Positions 17,105 through 24,487 of a stretch of 64,000 nucleotides of DNA are shown here, in pieces (positions within the stretch are counted from its first letter, which is position 1; each line of letters begins with the position of its first letter). The stretch is from Nonomuraea polychroma (GTDB lineage: Bacteria > Actinomycetota > Actinomycetes > Streptosporangiales > Streptosporangiaceae): the NCBI RefSeq assembly GCF_004011505.1, contig NZ_SAUN01000001.1, positions 372,001 to 436,000 of the forward strand. The letters run 5' to 3'. The position numbers were made by a program, and so were the translations under genes. Below the pieces are notes generated by a model. The model did not search any database. It was not told the origin of the DNA and was given only the letters and a program-made list of their open reading frames with translations.

Positions 17105-17128
17105 GCGGCAGGCGTTTCCGTCTGCCGC
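17105..17128. terminator. Hairpin after rnj
   Basis: GCGGCAG (17105-17111) pairs with CTGCCGC (17122-17128) around a 10-base loop, 21 bases after the rnj stop and facing the convergent ABC genes. The stem is short, so confidence is moderate. Confidence 0.45.
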
Positions 17129-17261
17129 GCCAGTGGGAAGCCCTCCACCAACGGAATGGATGTTCTGGTGATGGATGTCCGGCTTTTCTAGCTGCGGTGG
17201 GGACTGGCTCTTTGGCGGGCAGCGGGGGGAATTTTCGGTTACCGGGTCTAGTGGCCGCATT

Positions 17262-18038
17262 TCAGGCATCTCTCCGGCGTAGTAGCCAGGTCGCGGTCAA
17301 CAGGGGAAGCGCCGCGTAGGCGATCAGGACCGCGGCGGCGGCGGCCGGCGACAGGAGCGAGCCGTACACCGAGGAGGCGTTGCCGTCGCCGGTGATCTGG
17401 CGGGGGAGCGCTCCGATCATGATCGAGCCGAGACGCTCGCTCCAGGGCTCCGGGATGTTGCCGATGATGATGGGGATCACATAGACGAGCCCCGTCATGA
17501 TCGCGATGGCGGCGGCCGTGGAGCGGAGCAGGGCGCCCAGACCGAGGCCGAGCAGCGCGAACACCGGGACTGTGAGGCTGATGGCGGTCAGCGCTGGGAG
17601 TCGGTCCAGGAACGCTGTGGCGTACGCGCCCGAAAAACGGTCGCCCAGGATCCATCGCGAGACGGCGTACGTCCCGAAGACTGTCGCCGGACCGACGATC
17701 AGCCCCAAGGCGCCGATAACGGTAGCTTTCGCGGTGAGCAGGGGCCGGCGTCGGGGGACGACGGTCAGGCTCGTTCTGATCAATCCGGTGACGTATTCGG
17801 ACGTTATGGCAAGCGTGCCGAGGATGCCCATGCACAACTGGGGCACGATCACCACGACCTCTTCCAGGTCGGCGATCCGGGCGCTGGGCCGCTTGTCCGG
17901 GGGAGCGCTGTCATACATGCCGGCGGCCATTACCGCGAGTGCAAGGCCCAGGAGAATGGCGCCGAGGCTGAGGCCGATGATCAAGTAGGTTGAGCGGACT
18001 GAGCGGACCTTCAGCCATTCCGCAGTGAGGACGCTCAT
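17262..18038 (-). CDS. ABC-2 type transporter permease (second)
   Basis: A 258-residue ABC-2 permease with six hydrophobic segments. It shares its layout with the neighbouring permease (N-terminal EWLKVRSVRSTYLIIG, ITSEYVTGLIRTSLTVVPRR, C-terminal WLLRRRDA), so the two are paralogues and probably pair in one complex. The EY(A/V)TG(M/L)IRTSL segment is typical of actinomycete export systems that work with a divergent two-component system. Its ATG overlaps the stop of a 47-codon reading frame (ATGA), so it is translationally coupled. The substrate is unknown; peptide or lipid export or resistance is usual. Confidence 0.9.
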   Translation of the reverse strand: MSVLTAEWLKVRSVRSTYLIIGLSLGAILLGLALAVMAAGMYDSAPPDKRPSARIADLEEVVVIVPQLCMGILGTLAITSEYVTGLIRTSLTVVPRRRPLLTAKATVIGALGLIVGPATVFGTYAVSRWILGDRFSGAYATAFLDRLPALTAISLTVPVFALLGLGLGALLRSTAAAIAIMTGLVYVIPIIIGNIPEPWSERLGSIMIGALPRQITGDGNASSVYGSLLSPAAAAAVLIAYAALPLLTATWLLRRRDA

Positions 18039-18178
18039 GCGGGTGTCCGTTCCGCGGTAGGAAAGGTCGTGTGTCCTGCAGCAGGTGGGCCGGCGGCGGC
18101 CCGGTCGATCGCATGGGCGCGGGCTGCGTTGTGGGGCTTGCGACGGCGAAGGGAGCGGGGGCTGTCGTTGACGGGCAT
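18035..18178 (-). CDS. Possible 47-residue coupling peptide between permease genes
   Basis: A short frame beginning MPVNDSPRSLRRRKPHNAAR. Its ATG lies two bases after the stop of the upstream permease (TGACCATG), and its stop overlaps the ATG of the next permease (ATGA). This fit on both sides suggests it is translated, perhaps mainly to carry ribosomes across the 142-base gap. The peptide is basic and low in hydrophobic residues and matches no family I know. It could also be chance. Confidence 0.45.
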   Translation of the reverse strand: MPVNDSPRSLRRRKPHNAARAHAIDRAAAGPPAAGHTTFPTAERTPA

Positions 18179-18180
18179 GG

Positions 18181-18945
18181 TCAAGCGTCTCTCCGATTGA
18201 GCAGGTAGTAGCCGGTGGCGAGGGTGACGATCGGGTAAGCGATCAGGACGGTGAATGCGGCCCCTGGAGGCAGGAATCCGTCGCCGAGGCGGGTGGACAG
18301 GCGTTCGTCCGCCATCTGCGGCACGAGGTTGGGCAGGAGCAGCGTCGCCACGCGGGTGTTCCACGGCGGCGGGAGGTAGTTGACGACGCCGGGCAGGACG
18401 AACAGCAGCGCCACGACCGACACGATCGCCGCCGCCGTTGACCGGATGGCGGCGCCGAGGCCGAGGCCCACCAGCGCCAGAGCGGTCACCGACAAGCCCG
18501 ACGCGAGCAGCTTGGGCAGGTCGTCGGCAAACGAGGTGTCGTTGAAGCCCAGGTGGCGGCCATTCGCGATCAGGCGGCTCGCCGAGTAGGTGACCAGAAG
18601 GATGGCGTTCGCGGCCGCGAACGTGGTCAGGCCTATGACGCCGGCCTTGGCCAGGAGTAATGTGCCGCGCTTCGGGACGCTGATGAGGCTGGTGCGGATC
18701 ATGCCGGTGGCGTATTCGTTCGTGATCGCGAGCACTCCGAGAACCGCCAGGCTGATCTGGACCAGCGGGAGAAAACCCTCCTCCGGCGCCGCTGCCCGAA
18801 TCGATCCCCGCTCATCGGCGAGGCCGCTCACGTATAGGGTCCACGCGACGCCAAGGACCGCCATGAGGGTCGCCGCGCCGATTGCGTGGTAGGTCGAGGT
18901 CACCGAGCGGAGTTTCAGCCACTCCGAAGAAAAGACTGCTTTCAT
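18181..18945 (-). CDS. ABC-2 type transporter permease (first)
   Basis: A 254-residue permease with about six membrane helices, beginning MKAVFSSEWLKLRSVTSTYH and ending YYLLNRRDA. The cytoplasmic loop ITNEYATGMIRTSLISVPKRG is shared with the downstream paralogue. Its ATG overlaps the stop of the ATPase gene by four bases (ATGA), so ATPase and permease are made together. With the 17262 gene it should form the membrane pore of the exporter. The substrate is not evident. Confidence 0.9.
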   Translation of the reverse strand: MKAVFSSEWLKLRSVTSTYHAIGAATLMAVLGVAWTLYVSGLADERGSIRAAAPEEGFLPLVQISLAVLGVLAITNEYATGMIRTSLISVPKRGTLLLAKAGVIGLTTFAAANAILLVTYSASRLIANGRHLGFNDTSFADDLPKLLASGLSVTALALVGLGLGAAIRSTAAAIVSVVALLFVLPGVVNYLPPPWNTRVATLLLPNLVPQMADERLSTRLGDGFLPPGAAFTVLIAYPIVTLATGYYLLNRRDA

Positions 18946-19676
18946 CGTGACGCCGCTCCGTATTCGACGCTCTGGGCGGTCAGTGCGATGTAGGCGTCTT
19001 CGAGTGATGAAAAGCGCGCGGTCAACTCGGCGACGGTGGCCTCGGCGATGAGCTTGCCGCGGCCGATGATGACGATGCGCTCGGCGGTGAGTGCCATCTC
19101 GCTCATCAAGTGGCTGGAGAGGAGGATCGTGCGGCCCTCGGCGGCGAGGGAACGCATGAGGTCGCGGATCCACCGCACGCCGTCGGGGTCCAGCCCGTTG
19201 ACGGGCTCGTCGAACATGAGCACGCCAGGGTCGCCGAGTAACGTGGCGGCGATGCCGAGCCGTTGCTTCATGCCAAGCGAAAAGCCGCCAACGCGTTTGC
19301 GTGCCACGCCTGAGAGGCCGACTTGCTCCAGCACCGCGGCCACGCGCGTGGCGCTGATGTCGTTGGTGCGGGCCAGGCAGAGCAGGTGGTTGTAGGCGCT
19401 GCGGCCACCGTGGACGGCGCCGGCGTCCAGCAGCGCGCCGACCTCGTGCATCGGTCTGCTGAGCGATGTGTAGCGGCGGCCGTTGACCAGTGCCTGGCCG
19501 GAGGTCGGGGCGTCGAGGCCCAGGATCAGGCGCATCGTGGTGGACTTGCCTGCGCCGTTGGGGCCGAGGAAGCCGGTGACGTGGCCGGGCTCGACCGTGA
19601 AGGACAGGTCGTCCACGGCGAGCGTGTCGCGGTAGCGCTTGGTGAGGTGATGGAGTTCGATCACGGCGTCAAGCAT
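18942..19676 (-). CDS. ABC transporter ATP-binding protein
   Basis: A 244-residue ABC ATPase of the drug or bacitracin-export type: Walker A GPNGAGKST at about residues 38-46, signature FSLGMKQRLGIA near 135, Walker B LMFDEPVNGLDPDG near 158, and switch His in LLSSHLMSEM. It powers the two downstream permeases. The ATG at 19676 is used; a GTG four codons later is possible. It diverges from a histidine-kinase/response-regulator pair across 77 bases, the usual sign that the two-component system controls the exporter. Confidence 0.95.
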   Translation of the reverse strand: MLDAVIELHHLTKRYRDTLAVDDLSFTVEPGHVTGFLGPNGAGKSTTMRLILGLDAPTSGQALVNGRRYTSLSRPMHEVGALLDAGAVHGGRSAYNHLLCLARTNDISATRVAAVLEQVGLSGVARKRVGGFSLGMKQRLGIAATLLGDPGVLMFDEPVNGLDPDGVRWIRDLMRSLAAEGRTILLSSHLMSEMALTAERIVIIGRGKLIAEATVAELTARFSSLEDAYIALTAQSVEYGAASR

Positions 19677-19753
19677 GCGGTGCGGCGGGCCGAGGGCGCG
19701 TCGGACCAGGGTTCGAACTTCAAGGTCAGACCGTGGGTTGACGAGCGGAGGCC

Positions 19754-21172
19754 ATGCCAGCGGCTACGGTTCAACGCGTGGACGAGACCCACCCCTTCTT
19801 CGCCAGGCGCCTGAGCCGCGGCCAGCTGATCCTGCTCGATCTGGTGGCGGGACTGGTGACCGCCTTCGTGTTCTTCACATCGACGGCCAACGCGACGGCG
19901 CTGCCGCCCTGGATGAGGATTGCCCTTCCCTTCGCCCTGGGGTTACCGCTGGCTGCGCGGAGGCTGTGGCCGCTGTCGGTCTTCTTCCTCACGTTGGTGC
20001 TCGCGATCTTCGCCGGGCTGATCGGTGCCGTCGGGTTCCCGTACTTCGCACCTGCGTATGCCCTCTACGTGGTTGCTCTGACCAACCGTGCCGGCACCTT
20101 GCTTCCTGTATCCGCCATAGGGACGTTGAGCCTGCTCACCATCGTGGGGCTCGCCGTGGCAGGCGCGCCGCGGCAGCACGCACCGGAGTGGCTCCTGAAC
20201 CTCGATCAGCCGCTCATGGGCATCGCGGCGATGGGCAGCGCTTGGACAATCGGGCGGGCTGTGCACGAACGGAGGGGGTTTGCTGCGCGTGACGCCGAGC
20301 GGCTGGCGGCCCAGGCGGTGACGGATGAGCGGTTACGCATCGCACGGGAGCTTCACGACGTCGTCACCCACAGCGTCGGTTTGATCGCGGTCAAGGCGGG
20401 CGTGGCCAACCACGTGATGGCGACCAGGCCGGAGGAGGCGCACGATGCACTGCGGGTGATCGAGACCGCCAGCAGGAGCGCGTTGGTCGAAATGCGGCAT
20501 CTGCTGGGCGTGCTGAGGTCTGCTGAGGTGCCTGATCTGGGGCCGGCGCCGGGACTTGGGGGGTTGGAGGGCTTGGTGCAGCGGACCCGCTTGGCAGGGG
20601 TGGAGGTGCAGTTCGAGCTCCGGATGGAAGAGCGCGACGGTGGCCGGGTCGCGGGTGGAAGGGGAGTGGAGGGGCGTGGCGGCGGTCGGGCTGGGGATGG
20701 CGTGGGGGTGGGAGTGCGTGACGGTGGCCGGATCGCGGATGGCGTGGGAGTGGAGGGGCGTGGCGGCGGTCGGGCTGGAGATGGACAAGGCGCGGGAGAT
20801 GCCCACGCCCGCGCGGGTCATGTCTACGACGGAGGCGGGGCGCCGGGGTCCGAGGTAAGACGGGTCCGGTTGCCTGAGGGGGTGGAGCTGGCGGTTTATC
20901 GGATTGTCCAGGAGGCGCTGACCAATGTCGTCAAGCACGCCTCGCCTGCTCGCTGCCGGGTGTCCGTTGTCGCTGATGGGAGGGACGTGCGGATCGAAGT
21001 GATCGATGACGGGCCGGGGCGGCGTACGTTGCCGGCGGAGGAAGGGGATGGGCATGGGCTGATCGGGATGCGGGAGCGGGTCACGGTGTACGGCGGGACG
21101 TTCGAGGCCGGACGGCTCCCTGGACGTGGGTTCCGGGTCTTGGCCACGTTGCCCTACGGGGAGGGTGCGTGA
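19754..21172 (+). CDS. NarL-type sensor histidine kinase
   Basis: A 472-residue kinase: four to five N-terminal membrane helices (about residues 25-165), HisKA_3 dimerisation box with phospho-acceptor His201 (ARELHDVVTHSVGLIAVK), and a C-terminal HATPase_c domain (VQEALTNVVKHA, VIDDGPGR, GHGLIGMRERV). Between the two catalytic parts sits a Gly/Arg-rich insert of about 75 residues containing a 28-residue unit repeated twice. The stop overlaps the response-regulator start (GTGA). It is divergent from an ABC-2 exporter, its likely target. The start could also be GTG 19778. Confidence 0.92.
   Translation: MPAATVQRVDETHPFFARRLSRGQLILLDLVAGLVTAFVFFTSTANATALPPWMRIALPFALGLPLAARRLWPLSVFFLTLVLAIFAGLIGAVGFPYFAPAYALYVVALTNRAGTLLPVSAIGTLSLLTIVGLAVAGAPRQHAPEWLLNLDQPLMGIAAMGSAWTIGRAVHERRGFAARDAERLAAQAVTDERLRIARELHDVVTHSVGLIAVKAGVANHVMATRPEEAHDALRVIETASRSALVEMRHLLGVLRSAEVPDLGPAPGLGGLEGLVQRTRLAGVEVQFELRMEERDGGRVAGGRGVEGRGGGRAGDGVGVGVRDGGRIADGVGVEGRGGGRAGDGQGAGDAHARAGHVYDGGGAPGSEVRRVRLPEGVELAVYRIVQEALTNVVKHASPARCRVSVVADGRDVRIEVIDDGPGRRTLPAEEGDGHGLIGMRERVTVYGGTFEAGRLPGRGFRVLATLPYGEGA
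20636..20803 (+). repeat. In-frame 84-bp tandem duplication inside the kinase
   Basis: Two copies of an 84-base unit begin at 20636 and 20720. They encode 28-residue units starting DGGRVAGGRGVEGRGGGRAG and DGGRIADGVGVEGRGGGRAG. Because 84 is a multiple of three, the frame is kept. The unit lies in the linker between HisKA_3 and HATPase domains. Confidence 0.8.
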
Positions 21173-21810
21173 TCCGGGTGGTCATCGCCGACGATCAGGC
21201 GTTGCTCCGAGGGAGTTTCAGGGTGCTGGTGGACTCCGAGCCCGGTCTGACCGTGGTGGGCGAGGCCGCCACTGGCGTGGAGGCGGTGTCCGTTGCGATG
21301 GAGCAGCGTCCTGATGTGGTGCTCATGGACGTGCGCATGCCGGAGATGGATGGGATCGAGGCGACTCGGCGCATCAAGGACGTCTCCCGGGTTCTCGTAG
21401 TGACCATGTTCGACCTGGACGCGTATGTCTACGATGCGTTGCGGGCCGGGGCCAGTGGCTTCTTGCTGAAGGACACGCCGCCGGCTGATCTGCTGGCGGC
21501 CATTCGGGTGGTCGCGGGCGGGGAGGCGTTGCTGGCGCCTACGGTGACGCGCAGGCTGATCGAGCAGTTCGCGCGTACTCCTGCTGTGCCGCGGGTCAAA
21601 GGGCTGGATGGGGTGACCGAGCGGGAGCGGGAGGTGTTGACGTTGATCGCGCGGGGGTTGTCCAATCATGAGATCGCCGATCATCTTCAGGTCGGCATGG
21701 CCACAGTGAAGACGCATATCACCCGGTTGCTGGCCAAGCTGGAGGCGCGGGATCGGGCGCAACTCGTCATTGCCGCATATGAGAGCGGGTTGGTTTCCGC
21801 TGCCAGGTAA
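21169..21810 (+). CDS. NarL/LuxR-type response regulator
   Basis: A 213-residue regulator: receiver domain 1-120 with acidic pair Asp8-Asp9, phospho-acceptor Asp54 (VVLMDVRMPEMDG) and Lys near 102 (FLLKDTPP); LuxR-type HTH at about 145-210 (LTEREREV-like VTEREREVLTLIARGLSNHEIA, ATVKTHI). The GTG start overlaps the stop of the kinase gene. It should be phosphorylated by that kinase and regulate the divergent ABC genes. All key residues are intact. Confidence 0.95.
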   Translation: MIRVVIADDQALLRGSFRVLVDSEPGLTVVGEAATGVEAVSVAMEQRPDVVLMDVRMPEMDGIEATRRIKDVSRVLVVTMFDLDAYVYDALRAGASGFLLKDTPPADLLAAIRVVAGGEALLAPTVTRRLIEQFARTPAVPRVKGLDGVTEREREVLTLIARGLSNHEIADHLQVGMATVKTHITRLLAKLEARDRAQLVIAAYESGLVSAAR

Positions 21811-21892
21811 GGCGGTGGGAGCGGGCTTCCCAGTGCTGCCGCCGTTGATCACTCGAGGGCTTGCCGGGTGTCGCGGTGGATAAATTCCTTCT

Positions 21893-22390
21893 GTGAGTGA
21901 CGTACGGATCGTGTATCGCAAGTACGGCGGGGCGTTGCATTGGAATCATCCAGCTCGGCTTCTTGGTGAGGACGAGCATGGGGTTTGGGCGGTTGTGCCC
22001 AGGGGGACCTTGGCTCGGAAGGGGGAGGCCCCGCCTATCACTTGGGAGGCGACTGCGGTCATGTTGTTTCCCCGAGATGCCTGGTGGACGGCGGCGTTCT
22101 ACTTGCAGCCGCATTGGATGGACATTTACGTCGATGTCACTACCGTTCCCGAGTGGAGCGACGGCGAAGTGACCATGCTCGATCTCGACCTCGATGTCAT
22201 TCGGACGCCGGATGGGCGGCTATTTGTCGATGACGAGGACGAGTTCGCCGAGCATCAGATGTTGCTCGGGTATCCGCCTGAGTTGATCACGCAGGCGGAG
22301 GGGAGTGCGCGGTGGTTGCTTGATGCGGTGGGGGAGCGGAAGGAGCCGTTCGGGGGAGTGCATCTGGAGTGGCTCGCGATGGTGACCTAG
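21893..22390 (+). CDS. DUF402-domain protein
   Basis: A 165-residue protein with a DUF402 fold: IVYRKYGGALHWNHPARLLG at the N terminus, then FPRDAWWTAAFYLQPHWMDIYVDV and the acidic cluster DLDLDVIRTPDGRLFVDDEDEFAEHQ. Characterised DUF402 proteins are nucleoside di/triphosphate phosphatases with metal-binding Asp and Glu residues; that activity is possible but unproven here. A GTG start is preceded at six bases by TAAATT, suggesting a leaderless transcript. It is followed by a weak hairpin and a repeat region. Confidence 0.85.
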   Translation: MSDVRIVYRKYGGALHWNHPARLLGEDEHGVWAVVPRGTLARKGEAPPITWEATAVMLFPRDAWWTAAFYLQPHWMDIYVDVTTVPEWSDGEVTMLDLDLDVIRTPDGRLFVDDEDEFAEHQMLLGYPPELITQAEGSARWLLDAVGERKEPFGGVHLEWLAMVT

Positions 22391-22417
22391 GCCGCGCGGG
22401 CTCGATGAGTGAGTGGA

Positions 22418-22440
22418 ACCATATCCCCACTGGGGGTGGT
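22418..22440 (+). terminator. Weak hairpin with T run after the DUF402 gene
   Basis: AACC and CCCC pair with GGGG and GGTT (with a small internal loop), followed by TTTTCC, about 30 bases after the stop. The imperfect stem makes this tentative. Confidence 0.35.
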
Positions 22441-22630
22441 TTTCCTCTCCCGGACAAGATGGTCCGGACCGGGGCATGTGGTCTTGTCCTAGTCGGTGAT
22501 ATGCGTGGGGCGGAGGAGAAAATCACACCCGGCCCCGTTGGTGGTGCCGCTGGTGCTCGGCGACGGCATTGCGGGCGTGCGGCGCTGGACGAACGAGCGC
22601 GTCAACTCGGCGGCTCCGCGTGACGCAATC

Positions 22631-22744
22631 GAGGCCATGCGGCGCGCGATCTGCAGGACCGGCGGGTCGAGGCCATGCGGCGCGCGATCTTCAGGATCGG
22701 CGGGTCGAGGCCATGCGGCGCGCGATCTTCAGGATCGGCGGGTC
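22631..22744. repeat. 38-bp tandem repeat, three copies
   Basis: Three copies of a 38-base unit (GAGGCCATGCGGCGCGCGAT followed by CTKCAGGAYCGGCGGGTC) at 22631, 22669 and 22707, with a degenerate fourth copy after them. The last two copies are identical. 38 is not a multiple of three, so the array is not coding. Confidence 0.85.
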
Positions 22745-22832
22745 GGGCCCATGCTGCGCTAACTGCACGACCGGCGGCTCCACGGCGATCGCTCTCGATC
22801 GCTTGCTGGGGGCAGAGCGCGTGTAGGAGTTG

Positions 22833-22861
22833 TTGAGCCCCGCGTTCGTGGCGGGGCTCAA
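22833..22861 (-). terminator. Strong hairpin downstream of the 22889-24109 gene
   Basis: TTGAGCCCCGC (22833-22843) pairs perfectly with GCGGGGCTCAA (22851-22861) around a 7-base loop, 27 bases beyond the stop of the minus-strand gene. Confidence 0.7.
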
Positions 22862-22888
22862 GGCGGGGCGGTTCCCAGTACGCCCGCG

Positions 22889-24109
22889 CTACGTGGCCTG
22901 GCGGAGGGCCTCCTTGAGGGCGGTCAGGCGTTCTCGGGAGGCGAGACCCGCGTGGTACAGGTGGAATTCCGTCGCGCCCGCCTTCGCGTACGTCCTGAGG
23001 TGGTCGGCCAGGACCGCGGGGTCGGCGGGGCGGGGAGGGAGGGCCAGGACGTAGGCGCCTACTCGCTGGCCCGCCTGGGACAGCTCAGTCAGACGGGTGA
23101 GACGGGCGGCATCCGTGGCCGGGTCGCCCCAGCAATTGGCCACCAGCACGTCTGCTCCCTGCTCGCCTGCGGGGAGTGCGGCGAAGGCGCCGGCTGCCCA
23201 CGGGTCCGGGTTGGCGTGCAGAGTGATCGGGACGTTCGGGGCGGTCCTCCTGGATACGGCGATCAGACGTTCCCGGAGGGAGGTGGACAGGCCGACGCGG
23301 ATGGTGCGGACCTCGTCCGCCAACGGGCCGAGGGCCTCCTCGACGGTGGTGGGGTGGAGGGCTGATGCGCTTCCCGGGCCGGTGCCCGAGCCGGTGCCCG
23401 TGCCTGTGTCGGTGGTGGTCCCGGTCCCGGTCCGGGTCCCGGTCCCCGTGTGGGGCGCTGGGGTGTGGTCTATCGCCGCGCGGACGCGGGCCATCGTGGG
23501 TTCGGGGTAGCGGGGGGCGCAGGCTGCGCAGAAGCACAGAGACAGGAGGTCCGCGTCCACGGAGGTCCAGTCGGCTCCGGAGGTCTTCTCATGGACGCTT
23601 TGGTGGCCGAACCCCAGCGGTCCACAGGCTTCCAGGATCAGGCCGTCCGGCTCGCCGACGGTCAGGATCTCCTGGACGAGACGGTCGCAGTACTCGATGA
23701 CGTCCTCGTGGGCCGGGCACAGTGCGTACGGGTACGGGTCGCCGAAGGCGTTGCGTACGACCAGGTCCGGGTTGGCGGTGCCCAGGTGGGAGTTGTGGGT
23801 GAGGACGGTCCAGGCGTGGACTTGGAGGCCAACGGCCTTCAGAGCGTCCCTGGCCTGGAGGTAGGCGTCGGCGGGGGTCCACGCGGGGGTGGCCGGGACG
23901 AGGCGGCCCCAGGCGGACGGGCGTACCGGGAGGTAGAAGGCCGGATAGGGCACGTCCAGGACGCGATGGGCCGGATGGTACGGGGTGGCGGCACGGGTGG
24001 AGTGGTAACTAGCGGCCAGGGCGACCGCGTCCACACCCAGCGCGGCCAGCCGCTCGGGGGCGGAAGGGTCGCCGACGACGTCCCAGGGGTAGACGTAGGC
24101 GATGTTCAT
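22889..24109 (-). CDS. Uncharacterised barrel-like (putative glycosidase-fold) protein in uronate locus
   Basis: A 406-residue cytosolic protein. The sequence alternates strand- and helix-like segments (NIAYVYPWDVVG, GVDAVALAASYH, LQVHAWTVLTHNS, DGLILEACGPLGFGH, VPITLHANPDPW, VLVANCWGD, RVGAYVLALPP, GATEFHLYHAG), as expected of a TIM barrel. A C-x-C-x2-C motif (CFCAAC) near residue 197 resembles hypothetical glycosyl-hydrolase-like families (GHL6 type), but I cannot name the family. A Thr-Gly-rich insert from repeated GT/GGTCCC codons lies near residues 220-245. It is downstream of glucarate dehydratase on the same strand, so a role in uronate or acid-sugar use is plausible. Confidence 0.6.
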   Translation of the reverse strand: MNIAYVYPWDVVGDPSAPERLAALGVDAVALAASYHSTRAATPYHPAHRVLDVPYPAFYLPVRPSAWGRLVPATPAWTPADAYLQARDALKAVGLQVHAWTVLTHNSHLGTANPDLVVRNAFGDPYPYALCPAHEDVIEYCDRLVQEILTVGEPDGLILEACGPLGFGHQSVHEKTSGADWTSVDADLLSLCFCAACAPRYPEPTMARVRAAIDHTPAPHTGTGTRTGTGTTTDTGTGTGSGTGPGSASALHPTTVEEALGPLADEVRTIRVGLSTSLRERLIAVSRRTAPNVPITLHANPDPWAAGAFAALPAGEQGADVLVANCWGDPATDAARLTRLTELSQAGQRVGAYVLALPPRPADPAVLADHLRTYAKAGATEFHLYHAGLASRERLTALKEALRQAT

Positions 24110-24245
24110 TGGAGCGGTCTCCTGCTGGTGGATGGGCGAGGCGTGGCGGTCGTCGGAAAGGGCTCAGGGGGAAGGATCAGGGTTCGGCGGTGTTCAGCGG
24201 AGGGATGACGCCGAAGGCCGGCCGGGCGTGTGGACGTCCGCCATT

Positions 24246-24409
24246 GGGGATGAGCGGCGGCCGGGTCCGTGGACGTTGGCGAATGTGGGGATGAGCGGCG
24301 GCCGGGTCCGTGGACGTTGGCGAATGTGGGGATGAGCGGCGGCCGGGTCCGTGGACGTTGGCGAATGTGGGGATGAGCGGCGGCCAGGTCCGTGGACGTT
24401 GGCGGGCCG
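24246..24409. repeat. 41-bp tandem repeat, four copies
   Basis: Four near-identical 41-base units begin at 24246, 24287, 24328 and 24369 (GGGGATGAGCGGCGGCCGGG, TCCGTGGACGTTGGCGAATG, T). 41 is not a multiple of three. The array fills most of the 378 bases between the glucarate dehydratase stop and the next gene; nothing else is visible there. Confidence 0.9.
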
Positions 24410-24487
24410 GCTTGGTGGGTGGACGTGGCCGGGCGGCCCAGCGCGTGGACGTCCTCGAATGGGGATGTGGGACGCGGTCACGCATGG

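Noticed and set aside
14213..17269. A 1018-codon open frame on the minus strand opposite dapA and rnj
   Set aside because: It is the antisense of two clear genes in GC-rich DNA; its translation is rich in His, Arg and Asp, with no domain.
22631..24409. Possible CRISPR array from the repeated units
   Set aside because: The units are directly abutting without unique spacers, and no cas genes are present.
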